DNA from: Roseovarius sp. EL26
GTDB lineage: Bacteria > Pseudomonadota > Alphaproteobacteria > Rhodobacterales > Rhodobacteraceae
Length of the DNA stretch: 64,000 bases
Assembly (NCBI RefSeq): GCF_900327775.1
Contig: NZ_OUMZ01000007.1
Location: 917,606 to 981,605, forward strand
Direction of reading: 5' to 3'
Positions 9,211 to 17,184 of the stretch are shown piece by piece (the first letter of the stretch is position 1; every line of letters begins with the position of its first letter). The notes beneath the pieces are model-generated. The model ran no database searches. It was not told where the DNA came from and saw only the letters and a list, made by a program, of their open reading frames with translations. A program made the position numbers and the translations under genes.

Positions 9211-9793
9211 CAACCTTACGTGCCAATTGTGTCGGTTTCTCGACCTCACCATCAATTTCACAAACCAGCGGCTCAATCGGTTAAGATGACATTGCCGCAC
9301 GCTCTTTTCAGGTGTCAAATCGCGACGCAGAGTGGAAAAGACTGAGCCAACCTAAGAACGAGGTATAGCCAAGGCAGTTGGGCATCGGTGCGCGCACTAA
9401 GTTACCCAGGGCTAGGCACCAATATAGCTGCGGGTCAGCACCAATGGCTGATTTTCGCGCCGCCCAGTGGCGAGAGAACACACACTGGCGGCATTACTCT
9501 TGCTGCCAAGCGTATTCATCGTAAATCAGGTTCCCAGTAGGAGAGATCGAGCTGTTGGTTTAGTAGAATTAGATAGGCTCTCCTTTTTCCGGGAGACCGC
9601 CTTTCGAGGCTTTTTGTAACGGCGGTCACATCGGGCCCAACTTGTCGTTCGTTGCACAGCACACCGGCGGCTATGGATCAACTGCAGTCAAATTTTCTAA
9701 GCCAGCAAGGCCGGCACATCCAAAGTATCGCGATTCACCTGATTTGTGTACATAACGAGGGGGTAAAACGTACATCCTGTACGTTCGCCCTGT
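9211..9793. other. Gene-free stretch behind yidD
   Basis: No gene could be supported on either strand. This is the place where yidC would be expected after rpmH-rnpA-yidD in most alphaproteobacteria. Instead the DNA has no sustained coding frame and contains short repeat-like words. I see no clear terminator for yidD. Confidence 0.35.
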
Positions 9794-10039
9794 TTACGAT
9801 TTGTCTTTTGCTTCGTCGCGCTCTGGAACCGGATCAATGCCGCAACTCCCCCACGGATGGCAGCGTAAAATACGCCGGAATGCCAACCATCCACCGCGAA
9901 TTCCCCCATGACTTTCAAGAGCTTCAAGTGCGTACTTACTGCAAGTTGGGTGATACCGACAGTTGTGGCCCACCCACGGCGAAAACACCAAACGGTAGGC
10001 CTTGACCGGCCATGACAGGATATGCGCCAGAGGGCTCAT
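9794..10039 (-). CDS. yidD: Membrane protein insertion efficiency factor YidD
   Basis: Small protein of 81 residues with the full YidD signature: an amphipathic N-terminus (LAHILSWPVKAYRLVFSPW), then CRYHPTCSKYALEAL, then GGWLAFRRILRCHPWG and an Asp-Pro-Val-Pro tail. YidD sits at the inner membrane and aids YidC-dependent insertion. Its ATG overlaps the rnpA stop (ATGA), so the two are translationally coupled. The length is normal for the family. The usual downstream partner yidC is absent at this locus. Confidence 0.93.
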   Translation of the reverse strand: MSPLAHILSWPVKAYRLVFSPWVGHNCRYHPTCSKYALEALESHGGIRGGWLAFRRILRCHPWGSCGIDPVPERDEAKDKS

Positions 10040-10437
10040 TTTGCGGGTTTGTGCAGATATTTTAAAGCCTCTTGCAGGTCTGCGATCAGCGTCTCATACG
10101 GGCGCTCTGCCGTCACATTGGCCCGCCCGATCAGCACATAATCCCAGCCTTCGCGCCCTTGATCCGGCAGAACGGCCCGTGCCACTTCACGCAGGCGACG
10201 TTTGGCCCGATTACGCGCCACGGCATTCCCGACTTTCTTGGAGCAGGTAAAACCCATTCCAATCAACGGGCTATCATCATTGCGCGGCCGCGCTTGCACC
10301 GTCATCGACGGCATTCTGCGCCATTTCGCTTTGGACGCGGCAATAAACTGCGGCCTTGTTCGCAAAACTTGCAGACAAACGGAAGCCGCCGGGGAAATAC
10401 TCTCTGTGTGACTAACAGAGTTCCCCGGCGGTTTCAT
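10036..10437 (-). CDS. rnpA: Ribonuclease P protein component
   Basis: Basic protein of 133 residues that binds the RNase P RNA and helps process the 5' end of tRNA precursors. The family signature is clear: GMGFTCSKKVGNAVARNRAKRR, broken here only by the reading of its parts (CSKKVGNAVARNRAKRRLRE), preceded by the RPQFIAASKAK segment typical of the N-terminal beta-sheet. The ATG has AGGA in the leader. It sits 23 bp behind rpmH on the same strand and overlaps yidD by 4 bp, the conserved rpmH-rnpA-yidD arrangement. Confidence 0.94.
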   Translation of the reverse strand: MKPPGNSVSHTESISPAASVCLQVLRTRPQFIAASKAKWRRMPSMTVQARPRNDDSPLIGMGFTCSKKVGNAVARNRAKRRLREVARAVLPDQGREGWDYVLIGRANVTAERPYETLIADLQEALKYLHKPAK

Positions 10438-10460
10438 GTTCTCAATCCTAAGATTGGCGC

Positions 10461-10595
10461 TTATGCGCTCAGCTCTTTACGACCGCGTGCGCGACGTGCA
10501 TTAAGGATCTTGCGGCCAGCTTTAGTTGCCATACGCGCACGAAAACCGTGGCGCCGCTTGCGGACCAGGTTAGAAGGCTGAAAGGTGCGTTTCAT
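10461..10595 (-). CDS. rpmH: 50S ribosomal protein L34
   Basis: The frame encodes 44 residues beginning [18 protein letters not shown] and ending GRKELSA, which is the complete bacterial L34 protein. It is strongly basic, as expected for a protein buried in 23S rRNA. It is the first gene of the rpmH-rnpA-yidD operon on the minus strand. The short length is normal for the family. Confidence 0.96.
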   Translation of the reverse strand: MKRTFQPSNLVRKRRHGFRARMATKAGRKILNARRARGRKELSA

Positions 10596-10876
10596 CGCTC
10601 CGTCTCCGACATTGAGGGTCGCATCGATCAGGAATCAACGCAAACCAAGTGTAATTCGAGACCCGGCTATAGTCCGCAGTTTAAAACAAGTCAAACCCAT
10701 CTACCCGCTTTTGCAACAAAAACATGAATTTCTCCACACTGATGTTACAGTTGGCCTAATTTGCGGCATCTCGAGACTTAATTCCATCACTGCTGATCAC
10801 CCACACGTGAGGTTTATAGCCATTTGAAATAGAAACATTCATTTAAGGAGACACCACAATAACATCGGATCCGGAT

Positions 10877-11617
10877 ATGAAAGAAACCACAGCCCCAGAA
10901 ACCCCTCAAAAAAGTGGCATGTTGCGACACATGCCGCTGGTTGCGATTCTGATAGCAGCCATCGTTGGCTATTTCACCTTGGGGGAATATCTGAGCTTTG
11001 ACACACTTCGAGAGCAACGCGGAACCCTACTGGCCTTTCGGGATGCCAATTATCTTGGTCTCGTCCTTAGCTTTATTGCCATCTACTTTATCATCGTTGC
11101 GTTTTCCCTGCCCGGTGCTGCGGTGGCTTCGGTGACTGGTGGATTTCTGTTTGGCTTGGGTTTGGGCACAGCTTTCAATGTCATTGCCGCCTCACTGGGA
11201 GCTTTTGCAATCTTTTTCGCGGCGCGTTGGGGTCTGGGCCGGTCATTGGCTGCCAAAATGGACAGCTCGGACGGCACATTTAAGAAAATAAAAACCGGAT
11301 TGCATGAGAATGAAATCAGTGTGTTATTTTTAATGCGTTTGATTCCAGTCGTGCCCTTCTTTGTCGCCAACCTGCTACCCGCGCTGGTCGGTGTCAAATT
11401 TCGCAACTTTGCTTTCACCACTCTGCTGGGCATTATCCCCGGTGCGATTGTGTTTACCTGGATAGGTGTGGGACTGGGAGAAGTATTTGATCGCGGAGAG
11501 AGCCCTGACCTATCCCTACTGTGGGAACCGCAAGTTATTGGCCCTATCTTGGGTCTTTGCGCCCTTGCCGCCCTACCGATTGTCATCAAAGCCCTGCGTG
11601 GCAAAAAGGAATTTTGA
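10877..11617 (+). CDS. TVP38/TMEM64 family (VTT domain) membrane protein
   Basis: Inner-membrane protein of 246 residues with about five to six hydrophobic helices. The conserved VTT/SNARE-associated motif is visible as MRLIPVVPFFVANLLPALVG, with a Gly-rich GGFLFGLGLGTAFN helix before it and an FTWIGVGLG segment after it. The family belongs to the DedA superfamily, whose members act in lipid scrambling or transport. The flavoprotein gene begins 2 bp after its stop, so the two form an operon, a pairing common in proteobacteria. The start is uncertain: a strong AAGGAG lies 8 nt before an in-frame ATA at 10859, whereas the ATG at 10877 has only a weak site. Confidence 0.85.
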   Translation: MKETTAPETPQKSGMLRHMPLVAILIAAIVGYFTLGEYLSFDTLREQRGTLLAFRDANYLGLVLSFIAIYFIIVAFSLPGAAVASVTGGFLFGLGLGTAFNVIAASLGAFAIFFAARWGLGRSLAAKMDSSDGTFKKIKTGLHENEISVLFLMRLIPVVPFFVANLLPALVGVKFRNFAFTTLLGIIPGAIVFTWIGVGLGEVFDRGESPDLSLLWEPQVIGPILGLCALAALPIVIKALRGKKEF

Positions 11618-11619
11618 AC

Positions 11620-13038
11620 ATGACCAAGATCAAAACTGACCTGCTGGTCATCGGGGCAGGATCAGGCGGGTTGTCTGTTGCTGCTGGCGCAGTTCAAATG
11701 GGAGCAAAAGTTGTCCTGCTTGAAGGGCACAAAATGGGTGGCGATTGCCTAAACTTTGGCTGCGTCCCATCAAAGGCTCTTCTGGCCAGTGGTAAAGCCG
11801 CCTATCATCAGGCCCATACAAGCAATTTTGGAATCGCCGATGTAAAACCCGTTGTGGATTATGCAGCGGCTAAAGACCACGTTGCCGATGTCATCGCCCA
11901 AATTGAGCCGGTCGATAGCCAAGAGCGGTTTGAGAGCCTTGGCGTGCAAGTTATTCGCGAATATGGCCGCTTTATCTCTGACACCGAAGTGCAGGCGGGT
12001 GATACTACCATCACGGCCCGCCGAATCGTGATTTCAACAGGTTCCTCGCCCTTTGTACCGCCCATCCCTGGTTTGGAAAATGTCCCGTATGAGACCAATG
12101 AAACCCTATTTGATCAGCGCGAACAGCCCGATCACCTGTTAATTATTGGTGGCGGCCCGATTGGTATGGAGATGGCCCAGGCGCATCGCAGGCTGGGATC
12201 TAAGGTCACGGTGATCGAAGGCGCAACGGCGCTTGGCAATGATGACCCTGAACTGACAGCAATCGTGCTGGATAGGCTTCGCGAAGAAGGCATTGAGATC
12301 GCCGAAAATGCATTGGCCACAAACATCAGCAAGACAGCCGGCACTATCACGGTTGATACCAAGGACGGGCGCAGCTTTCAGGGCACGCACCTTCTGATGG
12401 CCGTTGGGCGCATGCCGAATATCGATAAGCTCAACCTTGGTGCAGCGGGCATTGAAACCAACAGGCGTGGCATCGTAGTCAACGACCACCTGATAACCTC
12501 CAACAAACGAGTCTATGCCATCGGCGATGTTGCCGGTGGGTTGCAATTCACCCACGTCGCCGGATATCACGCAGGTCTGATAATTCGCTCTGCCCTGCTG
12601 GGTTTGCCCGCAAAACAACGCACTGATCACATCCCCTGGGCCACGTACACTGAGCCAGAGCTGGCACAAGTTGGGTTACAAGAATCTGAGGCTCGCGTCC
12701 TATACGGCGACAAGCTAGAGATCGCGCGTTTTGACTTCCATCACAATGACCGAGCTATAGCCGAGCGTAAAACCACCGGCCTGATTAAGGTAATGGTATA
12801 CAAAGGCAAACCCGTCGGGGCCTCCATTGTAGGCGCACAAGCCGGTGAATTGATCAACCTATGGTCCATGGTCATTGCCAATGGATTGAAGATGAAACAC
12901 GTGGCGGCCATGGTTGCACCCTACCCTACAATTGGCGAAATCAACAAACGAGCGGCAGGGGCATATTTTTCGCCGAAACTGTTTGACAACCCAACGCTGA
13001 AACGGGCTGTCAGGTTTGTACAAAACTGGCTACCATAA
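11620..13038 (+). CDS. Mercuric-reductase-like FAD/NAD disulfide oxidoreductase
   Basis: Pyridine nucleotide-disulfide oxidoreductase of 472 residues. The FAD-binding motif GAGSGGLSVAAGA is near residue 12 and the redox-active disulfide motif is GGDCLNFGCVPSK (near 42-54). The NAD(P)-binding motif is GGGPIGMEMAQ, followed by a second FAD motif (YAIGDVAGG) and the dimerisation domain with APYPTIGE. The usual C-terminal His-X4-Glu of dihydrolipoamide dehydrogenase is not seen, so lipoamide is an unlikely substrate. The protein also lacks the N-terminal metal-binding domain and C-terminal Cys pair of true MerA. The ATG at 11620 has AAGGA upstream and follows the TVP38 gene by 2 bp. The substrate is unknown. 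Confidence 0.87.
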   Translation: MTKIKTDLLVIGAGSGGLSVAAGAVQMGAKVVLLEGHKMGGDCLNFGCVPSKALLASGKAAYHQAHTSNFGIADVKPVVDYAAAKDHVADVIAQIEPVDSQERFESLGVQVIREYGRFISDTEVQAGDTTITARRIVISTGSSPFVPPIPGLENVPYETNETLFDQREQPDHLLIIGGGPIGMEMAQAHRRLGSKVTVIEGATALGNDDPELTAIVLDRLREEGIEIAENALATNISKTAGTITVDTKDGRSFQGTHLLMAVGRMPNIDKLNLGAAGIETNRRGIVVNDHLITSNKRVYAIGDVAGGLQFTHVAGYHAGLIIRSALLGLPAKQRTDHIPWATYTEPELAQVGLQESEARVLYGDKLEIARFDFHHNDRAIAERKTTGLIKVMVYKGKPVGASIVGAQAGELINLWSMVIANGLKMKHVAAMVAPYPTIGEINKRAAGAYFSPKLFDNPTLKRAVRFVQNWLP

Positions 13039-13059
13039 CGTGACAATGCGAGGGCGAGC

Positions 13060-14454
13060 ATGCGTGTATTGAATTCTCTTTCGGGCCGGTTCCTGATTTT
13101 GACAGCAGTTTTTGTGATGCTGGCTGAGATCATGATTTTTGTACCCTCTGTAGCTCGTTTTCGCGAAGACTACCTGATGGCGCGGTTAGAAAAGGCGCAG
13201 ATAGCGTCTCTCGCGCTTTTAGCCACTGACGACATCAGCCCAGAACTGCAAGAAGAACTACTGCAAAACGCTGGTGTCTTTAACGTGGTGCTGCGACGCA
13301 ATGAAGCGCGCCAACTTATGCTGAGCTCTCCCATGCCTTCGGCCGTAGCAGGCACCTTTGATTTGCGGGATGTGTCCGCAATGGAACTGATCAAGGACGC
13401 AATTGTCTGTCTCATGAACGCTGAGCCAAAGGTAATCCGCGTGATCGGAGAACCAGCACGCATGGCCGGACTGTTGATCGAGGTGACGCTGGAAACCACC
13501 CCATTGCGCAATGCCATGATCGATTACGGTGTTCGTATTTTGCTGTTGTCTGCAGTGATTTCTATCATCACTGCGGGATTGCTCTTTCTGGCGGTGCGCA
13601 GCTTTCTGGTCAAACCGATCGAAGGTGTGATTGGTCATATGAAAGCATATGCTGCGGCCCCAGAAGATGCCCGACGTGTTATAAAACCGTCTGCTGGAAT
13701 CACAGAGCTGCGAGAGGCGGAAGAAACACTGCAATCTCTGCAAACAGAGTTGACCTCGGCACTGCGTCAAAAAGAACGTTTGGCGCAACTTGGCGGTGCC
13801 GTCGCCAAGGTTAGTCATGACCTGCGCAATATCCTAACAAGCGCACAACTTTTCACCGACCGGATTGAGATGAGCGAAGACCCAAAGGTGCGCCGTATGG
13901 CCCCCAAACTGGTCAACTCGATCACCCGCGCCGTCAACCTGTGTGAAAACACGCTTGCCTATGGCAAAGCCGAGGAACCCTCGCCAACACTTAATCGGTT
14001 TATGCTGACGGACATCGTCAGTGACGTCATTGACAGCGAGCGGTTAGCTGTGGGCGATGCAGATGTTATTTTTTCACAAAACATTCCCTACGCAATGACC
14101 ATACGTGCCGATTCTGAGCAACTCTATCGGGTGATTTCGAACCTGATGCGCAACGCCCGTCAGGCGATACTAAATTCAGGAAAGCCCGGCGAAATCAACG
14201 TGTCAGCTCACGAGTCCAACGATGATTGGAGAATCAGAATCCTGGACACCGGCCCCGGCCTGCCTCCCAAGGCTCAGGAAAACCTATTCACCCCGTTTCG
14301 CGGCGGCGTGACCAAAGGTGGTACGGGCCTAGGGTTGAGCATAGCCGATGAATTATTGCGCGGACACGGTGGATCTTTGCAGCTAGAAAGCACCAGTGAT
14401 AACGGATCAACCTTTGTCATCACCCTGCCTAAAGGCGATATTTCGGCAAAGTGA
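13060..14454 (+). CDS. Sensor histidine kinase
   Basis: Membrane-bound kinase of 464 residues. The first transmembrane helix is at about 10-30 and a sensor domain, probably periplasmic, follows (about 31-155). The second helix is at about 160-185 (ILLLSAVISIITAGLLFLAV). After a HAMP-like linker and a coiled-coil segment comes the H-box KVSHDLRNILTSAQ. The ATP-binding domain shows NLMRNARQAI (N box), DTGPGLP (G1) and GGTGLGLSIADELLRGHGG (G2). No response regulator lies next to it, so it is an orphan here. It starts 21 bp after the flavoprotein and may belong to the same transcription unit. The HDLRN form of the H-box is typical of the HPK4/NtrB-like kinases. Confidence 0.88.
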   Translation: MRVLNSLSGRFLILTAVFVMLAEIMIFVPSVARFREDYLMARLEKAQIASLALLATDDISPELQEELLQNAGVFNVVLRRNEARQLMLSSPMPSAVAGTFDLRDVSAMELIKDAIVCLMNAEPKVIRVIGEPARMAGLLIEVTLETTPLRNAMIDYGVRILLLSAVISIITAGLLFLAVRSFLVKPIEGVIGHMKAYAAAPEDARRVIKPSAGITELREAEETLQSLQTELTSALRQKERLAQLGGAVAKVSHDLRNILTSAQLFTDRIEMSEDPKVRRMAPKLVNSITRAVNLCENTLAYGKAEEPSPTLNRFMLTDIVSDVIDSERLAVGDADVIFSQNIPYAMTIRADSEQLYRVISNLMRNARQAILNSGKPGEINVSAHESNDDWRIRILDTGPGLPPKAQENLFTPFRGGVTKGGTGLGLSIADELLRGHGGSLQLESTSDNGSTFVITLPKGDISAK

Positions 14455-14511
14455 CATTTTCTGAAAAAGCCTCTTGCAAACCCCCGCCGCAAAGTCTAGT
14501 TCCCCCCTCAC

Positions 14512-14588
14512 GGACCGATAGCTCAGCTGGATAGAGTACCTGACTACGAATCAGGGGGTCGGGGGTTCGAATCCTCCTCGGTCCGCCA
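14512..14588 (+). tRNA. tRNA-Arg (anticodon ACG)
   Basis: A complete cloverleaf of 77 nt. The acceptor arm GGACCGA pairs with TCGGTCC. The D arm is in AGCTCAGCTGGATAGAGT, the anticodon arm reads CCTGA-CTACGAA-TCAGG with anticodon ACG, and the T arm contains GGTTCGAATCC. The CCA end is encoded (14586-14588). ACG reads CGU, CGC and CGA after A34 editing. The gene borders a degraded integrase, so it has probably served as an integration site. Confidence 0.97.
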
Positions 14589-14598
14589 CCATCTCATA

Positions 14599-14656
14599 TG
14601 TAAGACGACACATAGTTCTGCCATTTGGCACCCATAGTCGTTCCATTGGCGATAGC
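14599..14656 (+). repeat. 58-bp direct repeat, copy 1
   Basis: This 58-bp segment differs at one base from 25317-25374 in the same orientation, and weaker similarity extends about 10-20 bp on both sides. It begins 10 bp after the tRNA-Arg CCA end. The two copies bracket 10.7 kb of eroded accessory DNA. In one minus-strand frame (SPMERLWVPNGRTMCR) the substitution is synonymous and the flanking similarity keeps frame, so the repeat may be a fragment of a duplicated gene rather than an att site. Confidence 0.75.
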
Positions 14657-14849
14657 AATTTACTTTTGCTCTAATTTGCTTTGCTTTTGGTCTTGTGGCA
14701 AAATTCAGCATGGTCCCTACCTTAGATCTCGTTTTGAACGAAATTCCCTAGGACGTTTGTCTCTAAAACATGCTCCTGGCGAGGGCTGCAGTAGCAAGTG
14801 CAATACAATTCGACTGAAGGGCCCACAGGCGCCAACCCATGAGACGGCT

Positions 14850-15443
14850 TTGTCTAATCTTATTGCAGGTGCGTGGGGACAACCTCTCCTAGTTTTTGTG
14901 TCGACTTCATTGGCCTCCACCTTCTATTTATCAAAGCGTTCAGGTCGATTTTGGGAAGTTACTGAGTACCTGTTATTGTCTGTCGCCTTAGTTGGTATTG
15001 CTGCCGCGGTTGCCGACATAACTGCATCCCGAAAGCAACAGGCGATCTCTGACGCTGGGGCCGCGTCGCTGTCGGCCAAATCCAGTCTCAACTATCGCAC
15101 TGAGTGGGTGATGAACTCCTGCGAGGTTTGGTGGGATGACGTTTTGAACCAAACTAACGATACGCCATCTGCGTGTTCTCACACTCATCCGACGATAGAC
15201 GGCGCGACCTGCGAGTCTTCGTGTCGCGCTGCTCACTTTGTTGGACAACATCGAATGCAAACGTATTCTCCGACCGAAGAGCACGAGGCTGCATCAAGTC
15301 TGCATATGAACATTTGCTACGATGGTGCGGAAGACATTGGCGTGTGTTCCAACCTGACTTCCTATCTCGACCGGGCCTCCAAACATGCCGAGCTTAGCAA
15401 CTCCAAAAATCTTTATGACTACAGTGCTTTTTCATCCAGATAG
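14850..15443 (+). CDS. Hypothetical membrane protein in the island
   Basis: I do not recognise this gene. The plus-strand frame is open from 14625 to 15443, but its first part runs out of the 58-bp repeat and looks non-coding. I place the start tentatively at the TTG at 14850, with no good ribosome site. From there the product would have a hydrophobic N-terminal region with two helices (GQPLLVFVSTSLASTFYL and YLLLSVALVGIAAAVADI). A polar domain follows, with several Cys and His residues, which could be periplasmic. The 3' end overlaps the integrase relic on the other strand. It may be a decayed gene. Confidence 0.35.
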   Translation: MSNLIAGAWGQPLLVFVSTSLASTFYLSKRSGRFWEVTEYLLLSVALVGIAAAVADITASRKQQAISDAGAASLSAKSSLNYRTEWVMNSCEVWWDDVLNQTNDTPSACSHTHPTIDGATCESSCRAAHFVGQHRMQTYSPTEEHEAASSLHMNICYDGAEDIGVCSNLTSYLDRASKHAELSNSKNLYDYSAFSSR

Positions 15444-16104
15444 GTAATCCAGTCTATCAAAGCTGTTTCTGCATCCTCAAAACTCTTCGCAAAAAATGTA
15501 TCAATTAACCTGCCAAATTTTGTGGCTACCTCCCGCGGGTTTTTGGTCACGGATTTTTCAGCCAAATCAATATGCCTGATTTTCAGAGAGGTCAAAGCGC
15601 CGACCCGAATACCTGTCAGGCACAAAAGGAAAATATGGCTTTATCCCGCTTCTGAATTGGCGTTCCGCTTGGCATTAACGCAAGCGCATGTTTGGCTTGA
15701 TTAATGCTAGGTGCTGGACCTGGTGGTGCCGCACGGGCCTCCGCCTCATCCCGCCGTTGCAAATTGAAGTAGTCAGAATCTGCGGCTTTGATCCGGCTAC
15801 GATACCCATCTTGCTGCGATAACGATAGAATAAATTCTCGCATGGTTGTCAGAATGGCCCGCATGGTGGACTTGCCAAGAGGTTTCCCAACTGGCGTTTT
15901 GCTGTTTTCCAAATGAGTCCGAAACCCCATCGCTTGTTCAATGTGAAAACGTGCGAAATCTTTGCGTCCATTCCAAACGTCAAAGCGTTCGAGCGCTGCA
16001 ATTTCGCGATCAAGCGATTTTTTAGAAAGTTGTCTTGCATACTTACGATATTCTAAAAATCGACGTTTAAGACGTTCATTTTTCTCATTTGGCCGCTTGC
16101 TCAT
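15419..16104 (-). pseudogene. Tyrosine recombinase/integrase, frameshifted and truncated
   Basis: Two minus-strand frames together give most of a phage-type integrase. 15616-16104 encodes the N-terminal SAM-like DNA-binding half (basic start MSKRPNEKNERLKRRF, then the HLENSK and LGKSTMRAILTTMREF segments). 15419-15625 encodes the start of the catalytic domain, including FLCLTGIRVGALTSLKIRHIDL, which holds the first catalytic Arg. The two meet at a frameshift near 15620. The frame stops after ITYLDEKAL, before the His-X-X-Arg and Tyr motifs, so the catalytic C-terminus is missing. The relic lies 0.8 kb from tRNA-Arg, the usual position for an integrase of a tRNA-integrated island. Confidence 0.82.
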
Positions 16105-16368
16105 TTGAGCCTCCTAGGAAGTAAAAAAGGTGCGTAAAAGTGTTACTAAGAACCGTGGTTTGAAGTGGAAAAACACGGAGGGATATGTCCACCATTATAA
16201 CGCGCCCAACGGTCACGCTATTGATCGGGAGGTACCCTACCGCCATGGTTCTCTGTTGGTATATGGTCGGTGAAATGCGCACCTGCGTCGATGCCTATGG
16301 AGTTGTCGGCGTCGACTCCGGTGCGATTCACCCTCCGGCTTCAGTCATATGGTTAATCGATTGAGCAC

Positions 16369-16692
16369 CTAACGCTGGTCAAACAGAGTCTTTAGGAACG
16401 AGGCTTCTGTAGGGGTAAAGACATATCTTGCCAATACGTCATCACCGATGGCAGAAGTATCAACTACATGGTGAGAACTTGACACGCTGTTGCCACTCTT
16501 GAAGGAACCAATCTTATGTTCAGCCATTTGCTTTGCATAGGCACGGCTCGCAATCTGACCTGACATTGCGCCACCGAGACGGTCACCGCTGCCAAAGTGA
16601 TCACGTGGCCCTGCCATGATCGACCCTGCCGTCAGTGCTATCACCAGTGCTGGTGCGACAATGAGTTTTTTGATTGTGTAGAGGCGTTTCAT
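16369..16692 (-). CDS. Small exported hypothetical protein
   Basis: Protein of 107 residues with a clear signal peptide (KLIVAPALVIALTAGSIMAG) and a short, polar, Ser/His/Asp-containing mature part. The ATG has AAGGAG in the leader. The signal peptide end (IMAGPRD) and the following Gly/Asp-rich stretch weakly resemble the exported proteins encoded at 18374-20397, so it may be a distant member of that family. Its upstream DNA does not share their conserved block. The function is unknown. Confidence 0.6.
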   Translation of the reverse strand: MKRLYTIKKLIVAPALVIALTAGSIMAGPRDHFGSGDRLGGAMSGQIASRAYAKQMAEHKIGSFKSGNSVSSSHHVVDTSAIGDDVLARYVFTPTEASFLKTLFDQR

Positions 16693-17184
16693 TTTTGATC
16701 TCCTTGTATTTGGTTACATCTCCAACCTAGGACCGCCATAGCTTTGAGTATTGTGAGAAGTGCTCAGTTTTTTGTGATTTTCCAACAAGTAGCCGTGCCG
16801 CCGCTTGATTGCCTTTGTTGCATGTAAGTGATCAGATTCAATCGGTCGGGCGTTCTGTCGGCATGCGACCAACTGACAACTGTGGTCTGACCAACGCCTG
16901 TTTCTGCACCAGTGATTTGATACTTTCAAAATAGTGTGAGTGGCTCGCGTCCGTCAGACCAAACGGCAGAAGGGTTTCCAGGGATCTGAGCAGAAGAAGC
17001 GAGGTCTTTGGTCGCCGGATGTAGTGTCGCCCTTGTTCCTAATAGTGTCGGCGCCTCAACTGCCTGGTCTTCTAGTGGCAACGAAACGAATGCTTGGCAT
17101 AGCTTTGGCACCCTGTTTAACATAGCTTAAAACGCAATACGCCCCGAGCTTGCAGGGCGCTTCAGTCTAGGGCGACATATCGGT
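16693..17184. other. Gene-free stretch upstream of the AraC gene
   Basis: No protein-coding gene is supported on either strand. The segment contains the leader of the small exported protein on the left and the promoter region of the AraC-type gene on the right. Short open frames here lack ribosome sites. Confidence 0.35.

Noticed and set aside
10072..10581. A plus-strand open frame across rnpA and rpmH
   Set aside because: Both opposite-strand genes are certain, and the frame is Arg/His/Pro-rich as expected of an antisense shadow.
12139..12669. A 176-codon minus-strand open frame inside the flavoprotein gene
   Set aside because: Antisense to the NAD-binding and interface regions of a clear oxidoreductase; no protein-like motif.
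11620..13038. Mercuric reductase as part of a mer operon
   Set aside because: No MerR, MerT or MerP gene is adjacent and the metal-binding N-terminal domain and C-terminal Cys pair are absent; the TVP38 pairing is a different context.
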